Source of the DNA: DASQPA01 sp963756455
GTDB lineage: Bacteria; Acidobacteriota; Thermoanaerobaculia; Multivoradales; UBA5704
Length of the DNA stretch: 64,000 nt
Direction of reading: 5' to 3'
NCBI GenBank assembly: GCA_963756455.1
Contig: CAVWNC010000003.1
Span: 1,178,001 to 1,242,000, forward strand
Below, one piece after another: positions 51,051 through 60,762 of this stretch (its first letter is position 1; each line of letters opens with the position of its first letter). Under the pieces are notes generated by a model, which saw nothing but the letters and a program-made list of their open reading frames with translations, was not told where the DNA came from and searched no databases. A program made the position numbers and the translations under genes.

Positions 51051-52403
51051 TCATCCCCCGTAGTACCGCAATCCCACTCGAACGAGCGACACCACCGTGA
51101 CGAGGGCGGCCGTGGCGGCGAGCCAGGCCCCGAAGCGGTCGAGGTCCCGCGCCCAACGCCGGTTGAGGAAGAGGAGCGCCGCGGCGGGCGCCAGGGGGAG
51201 GAGATAACGCCCCTGGATGCCGTCGATGTAGCTCGCTCCCACCGGGGTCCACAGCAGGTACTGGGAAGCGGCGATGGCGAGGAAGGTGCCGGCGGCGATC
51301 GTGGCGACCAGCAGACGGCCGGGGGTGCCGAGGGTGAAATGGGCGGCGCCGTCGACGAGGGCGAGGGCGAGGAGGAGGAGGGCATAGCCCAGGAGGACGG
51401 GGGCCGGGAGCGGGGTGTCGAGCCAACCCAGGTTGCCGACGAATTGGATGGCGTAGATCGGCGCGTGGCGGACGGCGTCCACGGCGGCGAGCCCGAGGAA
51501 GCGCACCGGGTGATGGAGGATCTCCGCCGTCTGCAAGGCGAGGTCGGCCCCGATCTCCGGCCGGAGCGGTATGTAAGCACGGCGGGCGGCCCAGCCGGAG
51601 AGCCCCGCCCCGACCACGCTCACGGCGGCGACCGCACCGAGAAGGGTGACGAGCGCCGCGGTACGCCGTCTCCCCGTTTGCCCGGCGAGGGGAATCAGGA
51701 GAACGAGAGCGGGCAGCAGAAGATAGCTCGCGCCCTTGGCGAGCCCGAGAAGCGCCACCGTGGCCAACAAAAGAGCGACGAGTCCCGCGCGCGAGCGCTC
51801 GGCGGGCTTCACCACCAGGCCGAGGCAGGCGGCGACGAGGAGGAGGGCCGCGGCGTCGATCAGGGCGTCCGGAGAGGCGGTGCTCCGCAGAAAGAGGGCC
51901 ATGGGATCGAGGGCCAGGAAGGCGAAGAGCCAGCGGAAGAAGGGGGCGATGCGGACCGCCGTCCAGGCCACCGCAAGGGACGCCAGGAGGTTGGCCAACC
52001 GGCAGAGGTAGAGAATGGCGAGCGGCCGGAGTCCGAGCTCGCGGCCGGCGAGGGCGGCGAGCGCCTGGGGCAGGTAGGGAGCGGGCGTCGAGAGGGCCGC
52101 GCCACCGATGCTCCCGTCCACCCGGCGCTCGGGGTCGAGGGGAAGGGCGAGGGCCTCCCGGAGGACGCCGCGGTCGACGCGCTCCTCGGTGTGGAAGCAG
52201 AGGGCGTCGAACATCGCCCCCGCCCGGAGCACGCTCGCCGGCAGATTCGCCCGGCCGGCGGGAGGGAAGAGCACGCCCTCCGAGAGCTGATAGGCACGGG
52301 CGAAGTGATGGGGCTCGTCCGGCGCCTGGAAGGGCGGTGTCACCGCCAGGAAGAGCAGACCGCCGACGAGCCCCACGAGGAGGAGCGTGCGCTCGGGGGT
52401 CAT
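51051..52403 (-). CDS. DUF2142-domain membrane protein
   Basis: A 450-residue polytopic protein, about eleven helices, matching DUF2142: PPFQAPDEPHHFARAYQLSE in the first periplasmic loop (acidic catalytic-like motif), LALDPMALFLRSTASPDALI, ALLLATVALLGLAKGASYLL, and the DGIQGRYLLPLAPAAALLFL motif near the end. DUF2142 belongs to the GT-C membrane glycosyltransferase group; the natural substrate is unproven. It ends convergent with the TonB receptor and is followed upstream by an S9 peptidase gene 25 bp away in the same orientation. Confidence 0.78.
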   Translation of the reverse strand: MTPERTLLLVGLVGGLLFLAVTPPFQAPDEPHHFARAYQLSEGVLFPPAGRANLPASVLRAGAMFDALCFHTEERVDRGVLREALALPLDPERRVDGSIGGAALSTPAPYLPQALAALAGRELGLRPLAILYLCRLANLLASLAVAWTAVRIAPFFRWLFAFLALDPMALFLRSTASPDALIDAAALLLVAACLGLVVKPAERSRAGLVALLLATVALLGLAKGASYLLLPALVLLIPLAGQTGRRRTAALVTLLGAVAAVSVVGAGLSGWAARRAYIPLRPEIGADLALQTAEILHHPVRFLGLAAVDAVRHAPIYAIQFVGNLGWLDTPLPAPVLLGYALLLLALALVDGAAHFTLGTPGRLLVATIAAGTFLAIAASQYLLWTPVGASYIDGIQGRYLLPLAPAAALLFLNRRWARDLDRFGAWLAATAALVTVVSLVRVGLRYYGG

Positions 52404-52428
52404 CCCTCAGAGGCCATCCGAAGCCGCT

Positions 52429-54534
52429 TCAGCCTGCGGCCTTCAGGTAGGCGCCGTACCAGCCGAGGAGACGCTCCAGCCGGTCGACCAGGTGGGAGGG
52501 GCGGGACATGGTGTGCGTCTCGCCCGGGTAGATGACGAGCTGGGTCTTCTGGCCGAGCAGGCGGAGGCGCTGGTAGAGCTGCATGGCCTGGGGGAGCGGG
52601 CAGTTGCCGTCATCGGCGTCGGCGATCAGGTAGAGAGGCGTTTTGATCCGCGATGCGTAGGTGCCGGGGGAGAGCTTGCGGTAGACGTCGGCCTTCTCGA
52701 ACGGGTTCCCGAGCTCGGTCAGATATTGGGTCGCCCACTGGTCCTCGCCGAAGGCCGACAGGTAGTCGATCTCGAAGCGCTCCGGCACACCCACCTTGAA
52801 GCGATCGGTGTGGGCGACGGTCCACAGGGTCATGATGCCGCCGTAGGACCAGCCGCCGATCCCCAGCCGCCCAGGATCGAGCCAGGGGAGGCGGAGGGCG
52901 GCGTCTAAGGCGGCCTGGATGTCGTCGTACTCGCGGTGGTGCCAGTCGGCGCGGATCGAGCGGCAAAAGGCGCTGCCGTAGGAGGTCGAGCCGCGGTAGT
53001 TGACCCGCAGCACGGCGTAGCCCGCGGCGGGGAGAACCTGGTTTTCGAGGCCGGTGTCGAAGTAGTCGCCGTCGTAGGCCTGCGGCCCACCGTGGAGGTA
53101 GACGATCAGCGGATAGCGCTTCCCGACCTCGGGATGGAGCGGCGGGTAGAGCCAGGACTCGACCTCGTCGCCGTCCTTATTTCTAGCCGTGATCTTCTGC
53201 GGCCGGACGAGCTCCAGGCCCGCTTCGAGATCGTCGTGCAGGTGACCGATCCGCTTCGTCCACTTGCCGTCGGCCGCCGCGGCGAAGAGCTCGGGGAGAT
53301 GGCTGGGGTTCGAGCGGACGAAGACGACCCGGTCGCCACCCGGCGTCAGGCGGACGAAGTCGGCGTTCCAGGGGCCGCCCAGAAGCTCGCGCGGCTTTCC
53401 TCGTACATCGGCCCGACCGTCCGTGGGGATGGCGGCCAAGTAGTCGGAGCCCCTGCGGGCGAAGGGGGCGTAGAGGGTCCGGTCGTCCGGCGACCAGGAG
53501 AGATGGGGATCGGTGTCGTCCATCACCGAATCCGCCGCCACCCAGGCGTCCAGACCGGCGGAGAGGCTGATCAGCTCTCCCCCGGCGACCGGAGCGACGA
53601 AGAGCAGGCTCGGCTGGTAGAGGTCGTTGGCGTGGAGGTGACCGACGAAGGCCACCCGGTCGCCGGCGTGCGACCAGGTGGGGGAGCTGTCCGGCCCCGC
53701 GGTCTCAGCCAACCGTTTCAAGCCGCTGCCGTCGGGATGGACGAGGAAGACGTCGGTGTCGTCATTGGCGTCGGGATCGGGGGTGCGGTTGGAGACGAAG
53801 GCGATCCAGCGGCCATCGGGCGACCAGCGCGGCTGATCGTCGTCGCTCGTGCCGCTGGTGATGCGGACCGCCGCCTCGGAGCCTTCGACGGGGACGGTCC
53901 ACAGGTGCTGGTGCTGGTGCTCCAGGAACCCCTGGCCGTCCTTCTCGATCAGGCTGCGCTCGATGACGATCGGCGCCGTCTCGGTGTCGCGCATCTCTCG
54001 CCGCGCCTGCCCGTGGGACGCCGAGGTCGCCGTCTCCGGGTCGACGCGGACGAAGACGAAGTGTTTGCCGTCGGGCGACCAGTCGAAATCCCCGACTCCC
54101 TCGGGGACGTGGGTCACCTGCCGCGGCCAGCGGGCGCCCGGCCGGCCGACGAAGATCTGGGGCCCGGAGCCGCGGTCGGAGAGGTAGGCGAGGAGGCGGC
54201 CGTCGCGCGAGAAGCGCGGGCGCTCGTTGTCCTCCTCCCGCTTTCCCACCCGCTGAGGCTCGCCGCCGTCGATGGTCGTCAGGTAGAGCCGGCTCTTGAA
54301 GGAGTCGCTGTCCGGATCGGGGATCGAGACCGTGTAGGCGACCGTCCGCCCGTCGGGCGAGGCTTCGAGGGCGGTCACCTCGCGCACCGACCAGGTGTCC
54401 TCGGGCAGCATGCCGCGCCGCGCGACCGGCCGTTCCTCCTGCTGCCGCTCCTGCCGGCCGCCGGCGAGAACCCCGAAAGCGCCCAGGGCGACCAGACCGC
54501 CGACGCTCGCCACCACTCGGAAGATACGGTTCAC
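52429..54534 (-). CDS. Secreted S9-family prolyl oligopeptidase-like peptidase
   Basis: A 701-residue exported peptidase. N-terminal signal sequence (about 1-26); TolB-like WD40 repeats (about 60-400, SPDGRTVAYTV, SRDGRLLAYLSDRGSGPQIF, SPDGKHFVFVR); alpha/beta-hydrolase domain (about 430-700) with Ser563 in GGWSYGG, the acid in IADADDGNCP and the histidine in GETHTMS. It cleaves short peptides after proline or related residues. Divergent from a related S9 gene at 54679. Confidence 0.92.
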   Translation of the reverse strand: MNRIFRVVASVGGLVALGAFGVLAGGRQERQQEERPVARRGMLPEDTWSVREVTALEASPDGRTVAYTVSIPDPDSDSFKSRLYLTTIDGGEPQRVGKREEDNERPRFSRDGRLLAYLSDRGSGPQIFVGRPGARWPRQVTHVPEGVGDFDWSPDGKHFVFVRVDPETATSASHGQARREMRDTETAPIVIERSLIEKDGQGFLEHQHQHLWTVPVEGSEAAVRITSGTSDDDQPRWSPDGRWIAFVSNRTPDPDANDDTDVFLVHPDGSGLKRLAETAGPDSSPTWSHAGDRVAFVGHLHANDLYQPSLLFVAPVAGGELISLSAGLDAWVAADSVMDDTDPHLSWSPDDRTLYAPFARRGSDYLAAIPTDGRADVRGKPRELLGGPWNADFVRLTPGGDRVVFVRSNPSHLPELFAAAADGKWTKRIGHLHDDLEAGLELVRPQKITARNKDGDEVESWLYPPLHPEVGKRYPLIVYLHGGPQAYDGDYFDTGLENQVLPAAGYAVLRVNYRGSTSYGSAFCRSIRADWHHREYDDIQAALDAALRLPWLDPGRLGIGGWSYGGIMTLWTVAHTDRFKVGVPERFEIDYLSAFGEDQWATQYLTELGNPFEKADVYRKLSPGTYASRIKTPLYLIADADDGNCPLPQAMQLYQRLRLLGQKTQLVIYPGETHTMSRPSHLVDRLERLLGWYGAYLKAAG

Positions 54535-54678
54535 GAGGCTCTCTTTCTCGGAGGTTCGGTGGCGGAACGGGTCGCGGTTCGGGCAGGCCCGGCTATTTTA
54601 TCCGGTTCCGGCCGCCGGCGCCCTCTTGAGGCCCGAAGGCTCCCGAAGCTCACCCCGCCTCTAGATATACTTGCCTCC

Positions 54679-56676
54679 ATGAACTTTGCGAAGACCGTAG
54701 CCCCGGTCGCCCTCGGGCTCGCCGCCGCCCTCTTCCTCCGCTCTCCGGTCCTCGCCGCGAATGCCGCGGATGCCGCGGATGCCGCGGATATCGCGGACGC
54801 CCCGGTGGCCTCCCCGGCCGCGCTCTCGCCCGAGCAGGCGCTCGCCCGGCGGCAACTCGCCGACCTCCGCGTCTCCCCGGGGGGCGAGCGGATCGCCTTC
54901 ACCGTCACCGAGCCGCCCTCCGGCGAGCGCTCGCGCCGGCACGTCTGGGTGCTCGACGTCAAGACCCGCGCCGTCCGCCAGTTCACGGGCTCCGCCAAGT
55001 CCGAGTGGTCCCCCCGCTGGTCGCCCACCGGCGGTCAGCTCGCCTTCCTCTCCGACCGCGGTGAGCGGACGGAGCTCTGGCGGATCCCGGTCGACGGCGG
55101 CGAGGCGGTGCGGGTGGCCGACTTGAAATCCGCGGTCGAGAGCTTCGAATGGTCGCCCGACGGCAAGCGGCTCGCCGTGCTCGCCCCCGAGGCCAAGCCC
55201 GAGGCTGTCGAGAAGCGGGAGAAGGAGAAGGACGACGCCCAGGTGGTCGACCGGGACGAGCGGCACCCCTGCCTCTGGCTGGTCGACGTCGACTCCGGCA
55301 AAGCCCGGCAGCTGACCGCTCCCCCTTGGCGGATCGCCGAGGTCCTTTGGTCCCCCCAGGGCGATCGGCTCTACGTGAGCGCCACCGACCGCCCCGCCGT
55401 CGACGCCTGGACCGAGCGCATCTACAAAGTCGACGCGGCGACCGGCAAGCTCGACGCGATCGCCACTCCCCGCGGTCCCTTCGGCAACCTGCGGGTCTCT
55501 CCCGACGGCCATGCCCTCGCCTACCTGGGCTCCCGGTTCGACGGGCCGCTTCCCCACGACCTCTATCTCCAGTCTCTCGACGGCAGCCCGGCGAAAAACC
55601 TGACCGGCACCCGCCTCGACCGGCCGATTTCCAACTTCGCCTTCCGCGACGATTCCCACCTCGTCGCCCTCGCCGATACCGGCTTCACGAGCCGCCTCTA
55701 CGACGTCCCCGTCGCCGCCGTCGACGGCGGCGCGATCTCGCCGCGGCCCGAGCTGGCGGCGCCGCCGAGCGATTTCGCCCTCCTCCCCGACGGCGGCATC
55801 GCCCTCCTCGCCGACCGCACGGCCGAGCCGGCCGAGGTCTGGCTGGCGGCGGCGAATGGGGCTCCCGAGAAGGTCACTCACTTGAACGAGAGCGCTGCCG
55901 CCCTGCCGGTCGTGACGCCCGAGATGGTGCGCTACCCGAGCTTCGACGGCCGCGAGATCGAGGGGGCGCTCTTGAAACCGGCGGGCTGGACCGCGGGGCG
56001 GCGGCTGCCCCTGGTCGTCCTCGTCCACGGCGGCCCCACCGGGCGTTGGCGCGACCGCTTCGAGTCCTGGGGACAGCTCCTCGCCGCCCGCGGCTTTCTC
56101 GTCTTCTACCCCAACCTCCGCGGCTCGACCGGCTACGGCCACGCCTTCGTCGAGAGCAACCGCGCCGACTGGGGGGGAGGCGACTTCAAGGACGTCATGG
56201 CCGGGGTCGACCTCCTGGTGAAGAATGGCCTCGCCGACCCCGACCACCTGGGGATCGGCGGCTGGTCGTACGGCGGCTACATGTCGGCCTGGGCGATCAC
56301 CCAGACCCGGCGCTTCAAGGCGGCGGTGATCGGCGCCGGCCTCTCCGACCTGGCGAGCGAGTTCGGCACCGAGGACGGCTCGTCCTACGACGAATGGTTC
56401 TACGGCCTTCCCTACGAGCACCTGGACCGCTTCCAGAAAAGCTCGCCGATCACCCATATCCGAAACGCCGCCACTCCCTCCCTCATCCTCCAGGGCGAGA
56501 ACGACGTCACCGACCCGGTCGGCCAGAGCCAGCAGCTCTACCACGCTCTCAAGCACTACGGCGTGCCCGCCGAGCTCGTGCTCTACCCGCGCGAGGGCCA
56601 TGGCCTGCGGGAAGAGAAACACCTCGTGGATCGGTTGAACCGGATCGTCGCCTGGTACGAAAAGTATCTTCGTTGA
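54679..56676 (+). CDS. Secreted S9-family prolyl oligopeptidase/acylaminoacyl peptidase
   Basis: A 665-residue exported S9 peptidase. A signal peptide (about 1-27) is followed by a repetitive ANAADAADAADIADAP stretch from 9-bp units GCCGCGGAT. WD40-like domain (about 60-370) and catalytic domain (400-665) with Ser530 in GGWSYGG, Asp609 in GENDVTDP and His641 in REGHGL. The start is the ATG at 54679. The reading frame extends 1.7 kb upstream only as antisense of the other S9 gene. A TATACT at 54665-54670, 8 bp from the ATG, might be a -10 for a near-leaderless transcript; no good -35 is seen. Confidence 0.92.
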   Translation: MNFAKTVAPVALGLAAALFLRSPVLAANAADAADAADIADAPVASPAALSPEQALARRQLADLRVSPGGERIAFTVTEPPSGERSRRHVWVLDVKTRAVRQFTGSAKSEWSPRWSPTGGQLAFLSDRGERTELWRIPVDGGEAVRVADLKSAVESFEWSPDGKRLAVLAPEAKPEAVEKREKEKDDAQVVDRDERHPCLWLVDVDSGKARQLTAPPWRIAEVLWSPQGDRLYVSATDRPAVDAWTERIYKVDAATGKLDAIATPRGPFGNLRVSPDGHALAYLGSRFDGPLPHDLYLQSLDGSPAKNLTGTRLDRPISNFAFRDDSHLVALADTGFTSRLYDVPVAAVDGGAISPRPELAAPPSDFALLPDGGIALLADRTAEPAEVWLAAANGAPEKVTHLNESAAALPVVTPEMVRYPSFDGREIEGALLKPAGWTAGRRLPLVVLVHGGPTGRWRDRFESWGQLLAARGFLVFYPNLRGSTGYGHAFVESNRADWGGGDFKDVMAGVDLLVKNGLADPDHLGIGGWSYGGYMSAWAITQTRRFKAAVIGAGLSDLASEFGTEDGSSYDEWFYGLPYEHLDRFQKSSPITHIRNAATPSLILQGENDVTDPVGQSQQLYHALKHYGVPAELVLYPREGHGLREEKHLVDRLNRIVAWYEKYLR

Positions 56677-56820
56677 GGAGATCGATGGCAGACAACGTCC
56701 GGAACCGACCTTACTCTCTATTGTAAGGATCTGGAAAAGCTATTCTTACCGGCCCAAAAGCGAGGCCGCCCCGGATGTAGAGTCGATTCGAACGACCCAC
56801 TTCGTGGAGATTTCCTGGAA

Positions 56821-58473
56821 ATGCGAAAGATGATTCCTCTTGCGATGGCCCTACTCCTTTTCGCACTCACCGGGCCGGCTACGGCTCAACCGAAGGTACA
56901 ACGGGTGGCCAAGTCGGCGGCCAGGACGCCCTGGGCTGCCGCCTCCTCGAAAGCGATCGAGAGCAAGATCGTCAACGGCGTCGTCACCTCGGACTTCCCC
57001 TCGGTCGGCCTGTTCGTCAACGACCAGGCAGACCCGCAGGATCCGACGTCGGTTTTCGAGCTCAGCTGCTCGGTCACCCTCATCGGCTGCAGCACGGCCC
57101 TGACCGCCGCCCACTGCATCTGTGACGATGCCGCCGCCTCGAATCTCCTGACCGGGGCGCAGTGCGTGAAGCGGACCGACCTGCTCGATCCCTCGACCAA
57201 GCTCGTCTACTTCCACCAGGCCGGCATCGTCCACGTCTCAAGCGTCACCGTCAATCCCAATTTCGTCTTCGGGGAGACGAGCGACTTCGCCATCCTCCAT
57301 TTGGCGACCCCGGTCACCGGCATCGCTCCGTCGGCGATCGACACCACGGCCAAGCCGGCCTTCGGGACCCCGGGGACGATCGTCGGCTACGGCATCACGG
57401 AGGACCCCAGCTCCGGCGGCGGGATCAAGCGCTCGGGCGGGGTGACGGTGGCGGCCTGCGCGGTCACCGGCGTCAACGCCGCCAACCACGTCTGCGCCAG
57501 CCTGCTCGCCCCCCTGGGAGCTCCGGGCACCAACTCCGGAACCTGTCACGGGGATTCCGGCGGCCCGCTCTTCGTCGCCTCCGCCGCGGGGCCGGTGATC
57601 GCCGGCGTCACCTCGGGCGGCGACAGCACCTCCGACAACTGCACCGCGCCGGACGACATCTTTTTCGCCAACGTCTTCAGGAACCGCGCCTGGATCGAGG
57701 CGAACGCGCCCGATTTGGGGACCACCTCCTGCGGCGGCCTCCCGCCGGCCGGCGGCCCCAGAGCGCCGGTGACCACCGCCCTTGGAACGCTCTCGCCAGC
57801 CCTCCCGAGCGAGCTCACGCCGATCGACGTCCCCGCCGGCACGACCCGGCTCCGGGTCGGCCTGACCGCCGACAATTTCGACAGCAACGATTACAACCTC
57901 TACGTGAAGCAGGGCAGCCCGGCGACGACGACGAGCTATGACTGCAAGAGCGACGGCGGAGGGACGCTCGCCTTCTGCGACATCCAGAATCCCGCCGCCG
58001 GCCCGTGGTCCATCCTCGTCCACGGGATCGCCGGTCCGGGCGGTGCCTACCAGGTGATCTCGACGCTCTACACCCAGGTTCTCGCTCCCATTCCCTGCGT
58101 CCCTTCGGCGACGACGCTCTGCCTCGACGACCAGCCGGGCGACAAGCGCTTCAAGGTCGAGGTGCTCTACCAGACCTCCCAGGGAGGGGGCCTGTCGGGG
58201 ATGGGGAACGCCATCCCGCTCTCGCCTCTGGGGGTCAACCGTGGCGGTCTCTTCTGGTTCTTCTCGCAGGACAACCCCGAGATGCTCCTCAAGGTGCTGA
58301 ACGCCTGCACGACGTCGACGCCGAGCTATTGGGTGTTCTACTCGGCGGGGACCAACGCGGGGTTCACGGTGACGGTGACCGACTCGGTGACGGGCCGGGT
58401 CAAGATCTACTCGAACCCGGACCTGACGACGGCCCCGCCGGTCACGGACACCAACGCCCTGCCCTGCAGCTAG
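56821..58473 (+). CDS. Secreted trypsin-like serine protease with C-terminal PPC-like domain
   Basis: A 550-residue exported protease. A signal peptide (1-22), then a trypsin-fold domain with the catalytic triad His98 (LTAAHC), Asp155 (SDFAILHL) and Ser246 (CHGDSGGPL). From about 315 to 420 follows a beta domain resembling bacterial pre-peptidase C-terminal (PPC) modules (LRVGLTADNFDSNDYNLYVK), then a further beta domain of 120 residues (FKVEVLYQTSQGGGLSGMGN) seen in secreted acidobacterial/myxobacterial proteins. It probably digests extracellular protein. It ends 4 bp from the convergent anti-sigma gene. Confidence 0.87.
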   Translation: MRKMIPLAMALLLFALTGPATAQPKVQRVAKSAARTPWAAASSKAIESKIVNGVVTSDFPSVGLFVNDQADPQDPTSVFELSCSVTLIGCSTALTAAHCICDDAAASNLLTGAQCVKRTDLLDPSTKLVYFHQAGIVHVSSVTVNPNFVFGETSDFAILHLATPVTGIAPSAIDTTAKPAFGTPGTIVGYGITEDPSSGGGIKRSGGVTVAACAVTGVNAANHVCASLLAPLGAPGTNSGTCHGDSGGPLFVASAAGPVIAGVTSGGDSTSDNCTAPDDIFFANVFRNRAWIEANAPDLGTTSCGGLPPAGGPRAPVTTALGTLSPALPSELTPIDVPAGTTRLRVGLTADNFDSNDYNLYVKQGSPATTTSYDCKSDGGGTLAFCDIQNPAAGPWSILVHGIAGPGGAYQVISTLYTQVLAPIPCVPSATTLCLDDQPGDKRFKVEVLYQTSQGGGLSGMGNAIPLSPLGVNRGGLFWFFSQDNPEMLLKVLNACTTSTPSYWVFYSAGTNAGFTVTVTDSVTGRVKIYSNPDLTTAPPVTDTNALPCS

Positions 58474-58477
58474 GCGG

Positions 58478-59287
58478 TCAGCGCGGGGCTGCCGCCTCGA
58501 GGAGGCGGGCGAATCGCGAGAGGCGGTCTTCGGCGACGTCGGAGACCGCCCAGTAGCTCATGCCGGCCGCCGTCCAGTGGACGACGTGGAAGCCTTGGCG
58601 GGTGAGGGTGGCGGGGTTGGGGCCTGCGGGGTCCGCGGTATAGGGGGCGGGCCAGGTGAAGAGGTTGATGACGTGGCGGTCGTTTCGGTAGACGAGGGCC
58701 GCCACGGGGTGATGGCCGAGATAGTCGAGCCGGCCGCCGATCAGGGGGAAGCCTTGGCTCGCGAGGTCCAGCACGGCGGGAGCGTAGTCGAGCCGGCCGG
58801 TGAACCAGGGCTTGACCGTATGCCGATCGGTCGAAGCCACGTCGGCAGGATGGCCGGCGAGGAGCGAGCGGACGTGGCTCGTCACCACCTCCTCCGCGAC
58901 GTTCTCGGTGGGACCGGGCCGCGGCGCGCCGAAACGCCCGAGGCTCCAGGAGGCGAGCGCCACCAGCAGCAGGGCGGCGAGGGCGCTCCAGGGAGGAAAA
59001 GCAGCCCCGCCGCCGGCGAACCGGGCGCGCCGAACCACCGGGCCTCCCGTTGCCGTCTCCCCTGCTGTTTTCGCCAGCGTCCGGCGGAGGCGCCGGGTCT
59101 GCTCGGGAGAGGGCGTGAAGCGGAGGCTGGCCCGGCCGATCGCCGCACGCAAAGCCTCCTCGGCGGCGAGCGCCCGAGCGCACTCCGCGCACTCCCCGAG
59201 GTGGCGCTCGAAGCCGAGAGTGGTCGCCAGGTCGAGCTCCCCATCCAGATAGGCGGCGACCTCGTGCTCCAGCCTGGGGCAGCTCAT
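58478..59287 (-). CDS. Zinc-finger anti-sigma factor (transmembrane)
   Basis: A 269-residue anti-sigma protein. A zinc-finger N-terminus (about 1-40) with H-x3-C-x2-C (RHLGECAECARAL). A transmembrane helix at about 105-122 (WSALAALLLVALASWSLG). The periplasmic C-terminus (about 140-269: SHVRSLLAGHPADVASTDRH, TVKPWFTGRLDYAPAVLDLA, GGRLDYLGHHPVAALVYRND) resembles the domain found in many acidobacterial/proteobacterial anti-sigma factors of ECF pairs. It overlaps the sigma gene by 4 bp (ATGA), making the pair coupled. Confidence 0.87.
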   Translation of the reverse strand: MSCPRLEHEVAAYLDGELDLATTLGFERHLGECAECARALAAEEALRAAIGRASLRFTPSPEQTRRLRRTLAKTAGETATGGPVVRRARFAGGGAAFPPWSALAALLLVALASWSLGRFGAPRPGPTENVAEEVVTSHVRSLLAGHPADVASTDRHTVKPWFTGRLDYAPAVLDLASQGFPLIGGRLDYLGHHPVAALVYRNDRHVINLFTWPAPYTADPAGPNPATLTRQGFHVVHWTAAGMSYWAVSDVAEDRLSRFARLLEAAAPR

Positions 59288-59868
59288 GGCGTTCCCTCCT
59301 TGCCTTCCGCCCCATGGGCTCCATGGGTGATGAGAAAATCCTGCAGCTGGCGCCGGGCGCGCGCCAGGCGCGACATCACGGTGCCGATCGGAATCGCGGC
59401 GATGGCCGCGATCTCCTTGTACGACATCCCTTCGAGCTCGCGGAGCACGATCACCTCCCGGAACGGCAGCGCCAACGCCTCGAAGGCCTGGCGCAGCAGG
59501 CGGCTGTCCGCCCGGCGGAGGAGCTCGATCTCGGGATCGGTAACCGTCCCCTCCCCGGAGTGGAGAGCCTCGTCGAACGGCGCTTCCGCCTCGCCGCCGC
59601 GGTTCTTCTGGCCGAGCCAGGTGTAAAACGAGTTGCGGACGATGGTGAGCAACCAGGCCCGCGCCTGTGGTCCCTCGCTCCCTTTGAAGCCATCCCAGAA
59701 TTGCAGCGCCCGCAAGTAGGCGGTCTGCAGCACGTCCTCGGCATCGGCATCGTTCCGAGTCAGCCAGCGGGCGAGGTCGTAGGCCGCGTCCAAGTGCGGC
59801 AGGAGGGCCCGCTCGAAGCGGCGCCGGCTCTCCTGTCCGAAGAGGCGATCGCGGATCGAGCTCAGCAT
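59284..59868 (-). CDS. ECF-family RNA polymerase sigma factor
   Basis: A 194-residue ECF sigma. Region 2: LLPHLDAAYDLARWLTRNDA, DAEDVLQTAYLRALQFWDGF, ARAWLLTIVRNSFYTWL. Region 4: LPFREVIVLRELEGMSYKEI, AAIAAIPIGTVMSRLARARR. The start at 59868 was chosen because it gives the family N-terminus; upstream in-frame codons are not conserved-looking. The anti-sigma follows with ATGA overlap. Third sigma/anti-sigma pair in the window. Confidence 0.9.
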   Translation of the reverse strand: MLSSIRDRLFGQESRRRFERALLPHLDAAYDLARWLTRNDADAEDVLQTAYLRALQFWDGFKGSEGPQARAWLLTIVRNSFYTWLGQKNRGGEAEAPFDEALHSGEGTVTDPEIELLRRADSRLLRQAFEALALPFREVIVLRELEGMSYKEIAAIAAIPIGTVMSRLARARRQLQDFLITHGAHGAEGKEGTP

Positions 59869-59935
59869 GGAAGGGGGGTCCACCTCCGCGATGGTACCCC
59901 CACTCGGAGCCGTTCGGGCGTACGACGACATCGTC

Positions 59936-60394
59936 TCAGAGATACCAGCGCAGAGGCGCCGCCGCGAGGAGGGCAACCAGGGCGACCGCGAGGCCGGCGA
60001 CCCAGGCGGCGGGCGGAGCGCCCGCCGGCCGACGGGTCCTGACGAGGAAGGTCCCGAGGCCGAGACCGGCGACCGTCGCCGCCAGCTTGACGGCGAGCGC
60101 CACCAACGCCACTCCTGTCACTTCGGGGAGCTGGCCCTTCAATCCATAGCTCACGGCGGCGAAGCCGGCCCCGCTCGCCGCCTGGAGAGCCCAGGCGGCG
60201 AGGAGGGTCCAGCCGAGACGGCGCTCGATGCCAATGCCGCCAATGTGGCCGGTATTGCCGGTATCGCCGATATAGCCAGCATCGCCGGTATGGCCGTGGC
60301 CGCGTAGGCCGAGCGCCAGGGCAGGACTCGCGACCACCGCCACGGCGCCCAAGTTGTGCGCGGCCTGGACCAGGGCGTAGACCAGCTCGGTCAT
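59936..60394 (-). CDS. Four-helix membrane protein of unknown function
   Basis: A 152-residue membrane protein: helices at about 5-28 (LVYALVQAAHNLGAVAVVAS), 55-78 (RLGWTLLAAWALQAASGAGF), 90-112 and 128-150. The first loop is a repetitive GHTGDAGYIGDTGNTGHIGG stretch encoded by at least seven 9-bp units (about 60235-60305) and may be an expanded linker. It could belong to the CopD-like/DUF superfamily but I see no conserved signature. It overlaps the small exported protein gene upstream by ATGA. Confidence 0.6.
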   Translation of the reverse strand: MTELVYALVQAAHNLGAVAVVASPALALGLRGHGHTGDAGYIGDTGNTGHIGGIGIERRLGWTLLAAWALQAASGAGFAAVSYGLKGQLPEVTGVALVALAVKLAATVAGLGLGTFLVRTRRPAGAPPAAWVAGLAVALVALLAAAPLRWYL

Positions 60395-60762
60395 TTCACG
60401 GTCACCCGGATCGACGTCTGCGGACCGGTGGGGACGTGCCCCTTGTCGACCAGCTTCAAGGTGATGACGTGCTCGCCCGCGGTCATCTTGGGCAGGCGGT
60501 AGGTCCCCTGGAGGTCGTGGATGCCCGGGCTCCGGTCGCCGTCCACCCAGACGTGGAAGTGGTCGTCGCCCGGTCCCAGGGTGACCCGATACTCCAGCGG
60601 ATAGGATTCGCCCGCGTCGAGCTGGGCGTGATCGGCGGGGGTGACGATCTGGATGGCCGGCTTCGCGGGAGCGGCGGGGCCGGCGGCGAGCGAGGTGGAG
60701 GCGAGGGTCGGGAGCGTGGCCAGGGTGAGGAGGAGGGCGGACAGGCGGTTGCGGGTCTTCAT
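60391..60762 (-). CDS. Small exported His-containing protein (DUF4399-like)
   Basis: A 123-residue secreted protein with a signal peptide (about 1-27, ending STSLAAGP). The mature domain is a small beta sandwich: IQIVTPADHAQLDAGESYPL, GDDHFHVWVDGDRSPGIHDL, MTAGEHVITLKLVDKGHVPT. The histidine-rich loop (DDHFHVWVDG) suggests metal binding; the pattern resembles DUF4399 and copper-binding relatives. It is the first gene of a two-gene unit with the membrane protein at 59936, so the two may act together. Confidence 0.65.
   Translation of the reverse strand: MKTRNRLSALLLTLATLPTLASTSLAAGPAAPAKPAIQIVTPADHAQLDAGESYPLEYRVTLGPGDDHFHVWVDGDRSPGIHDLQGTYRLPKMTAGEHVITLKLVDKGHVPTGPQTSIRVTVK

Noticed and set aside
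52936..54678. Long N-terminal extension of the plus-strand S9 peptidase
   Set aside because: It is antisense to the other S9 peptidase; the signal peptide at 54679 sets the real start.
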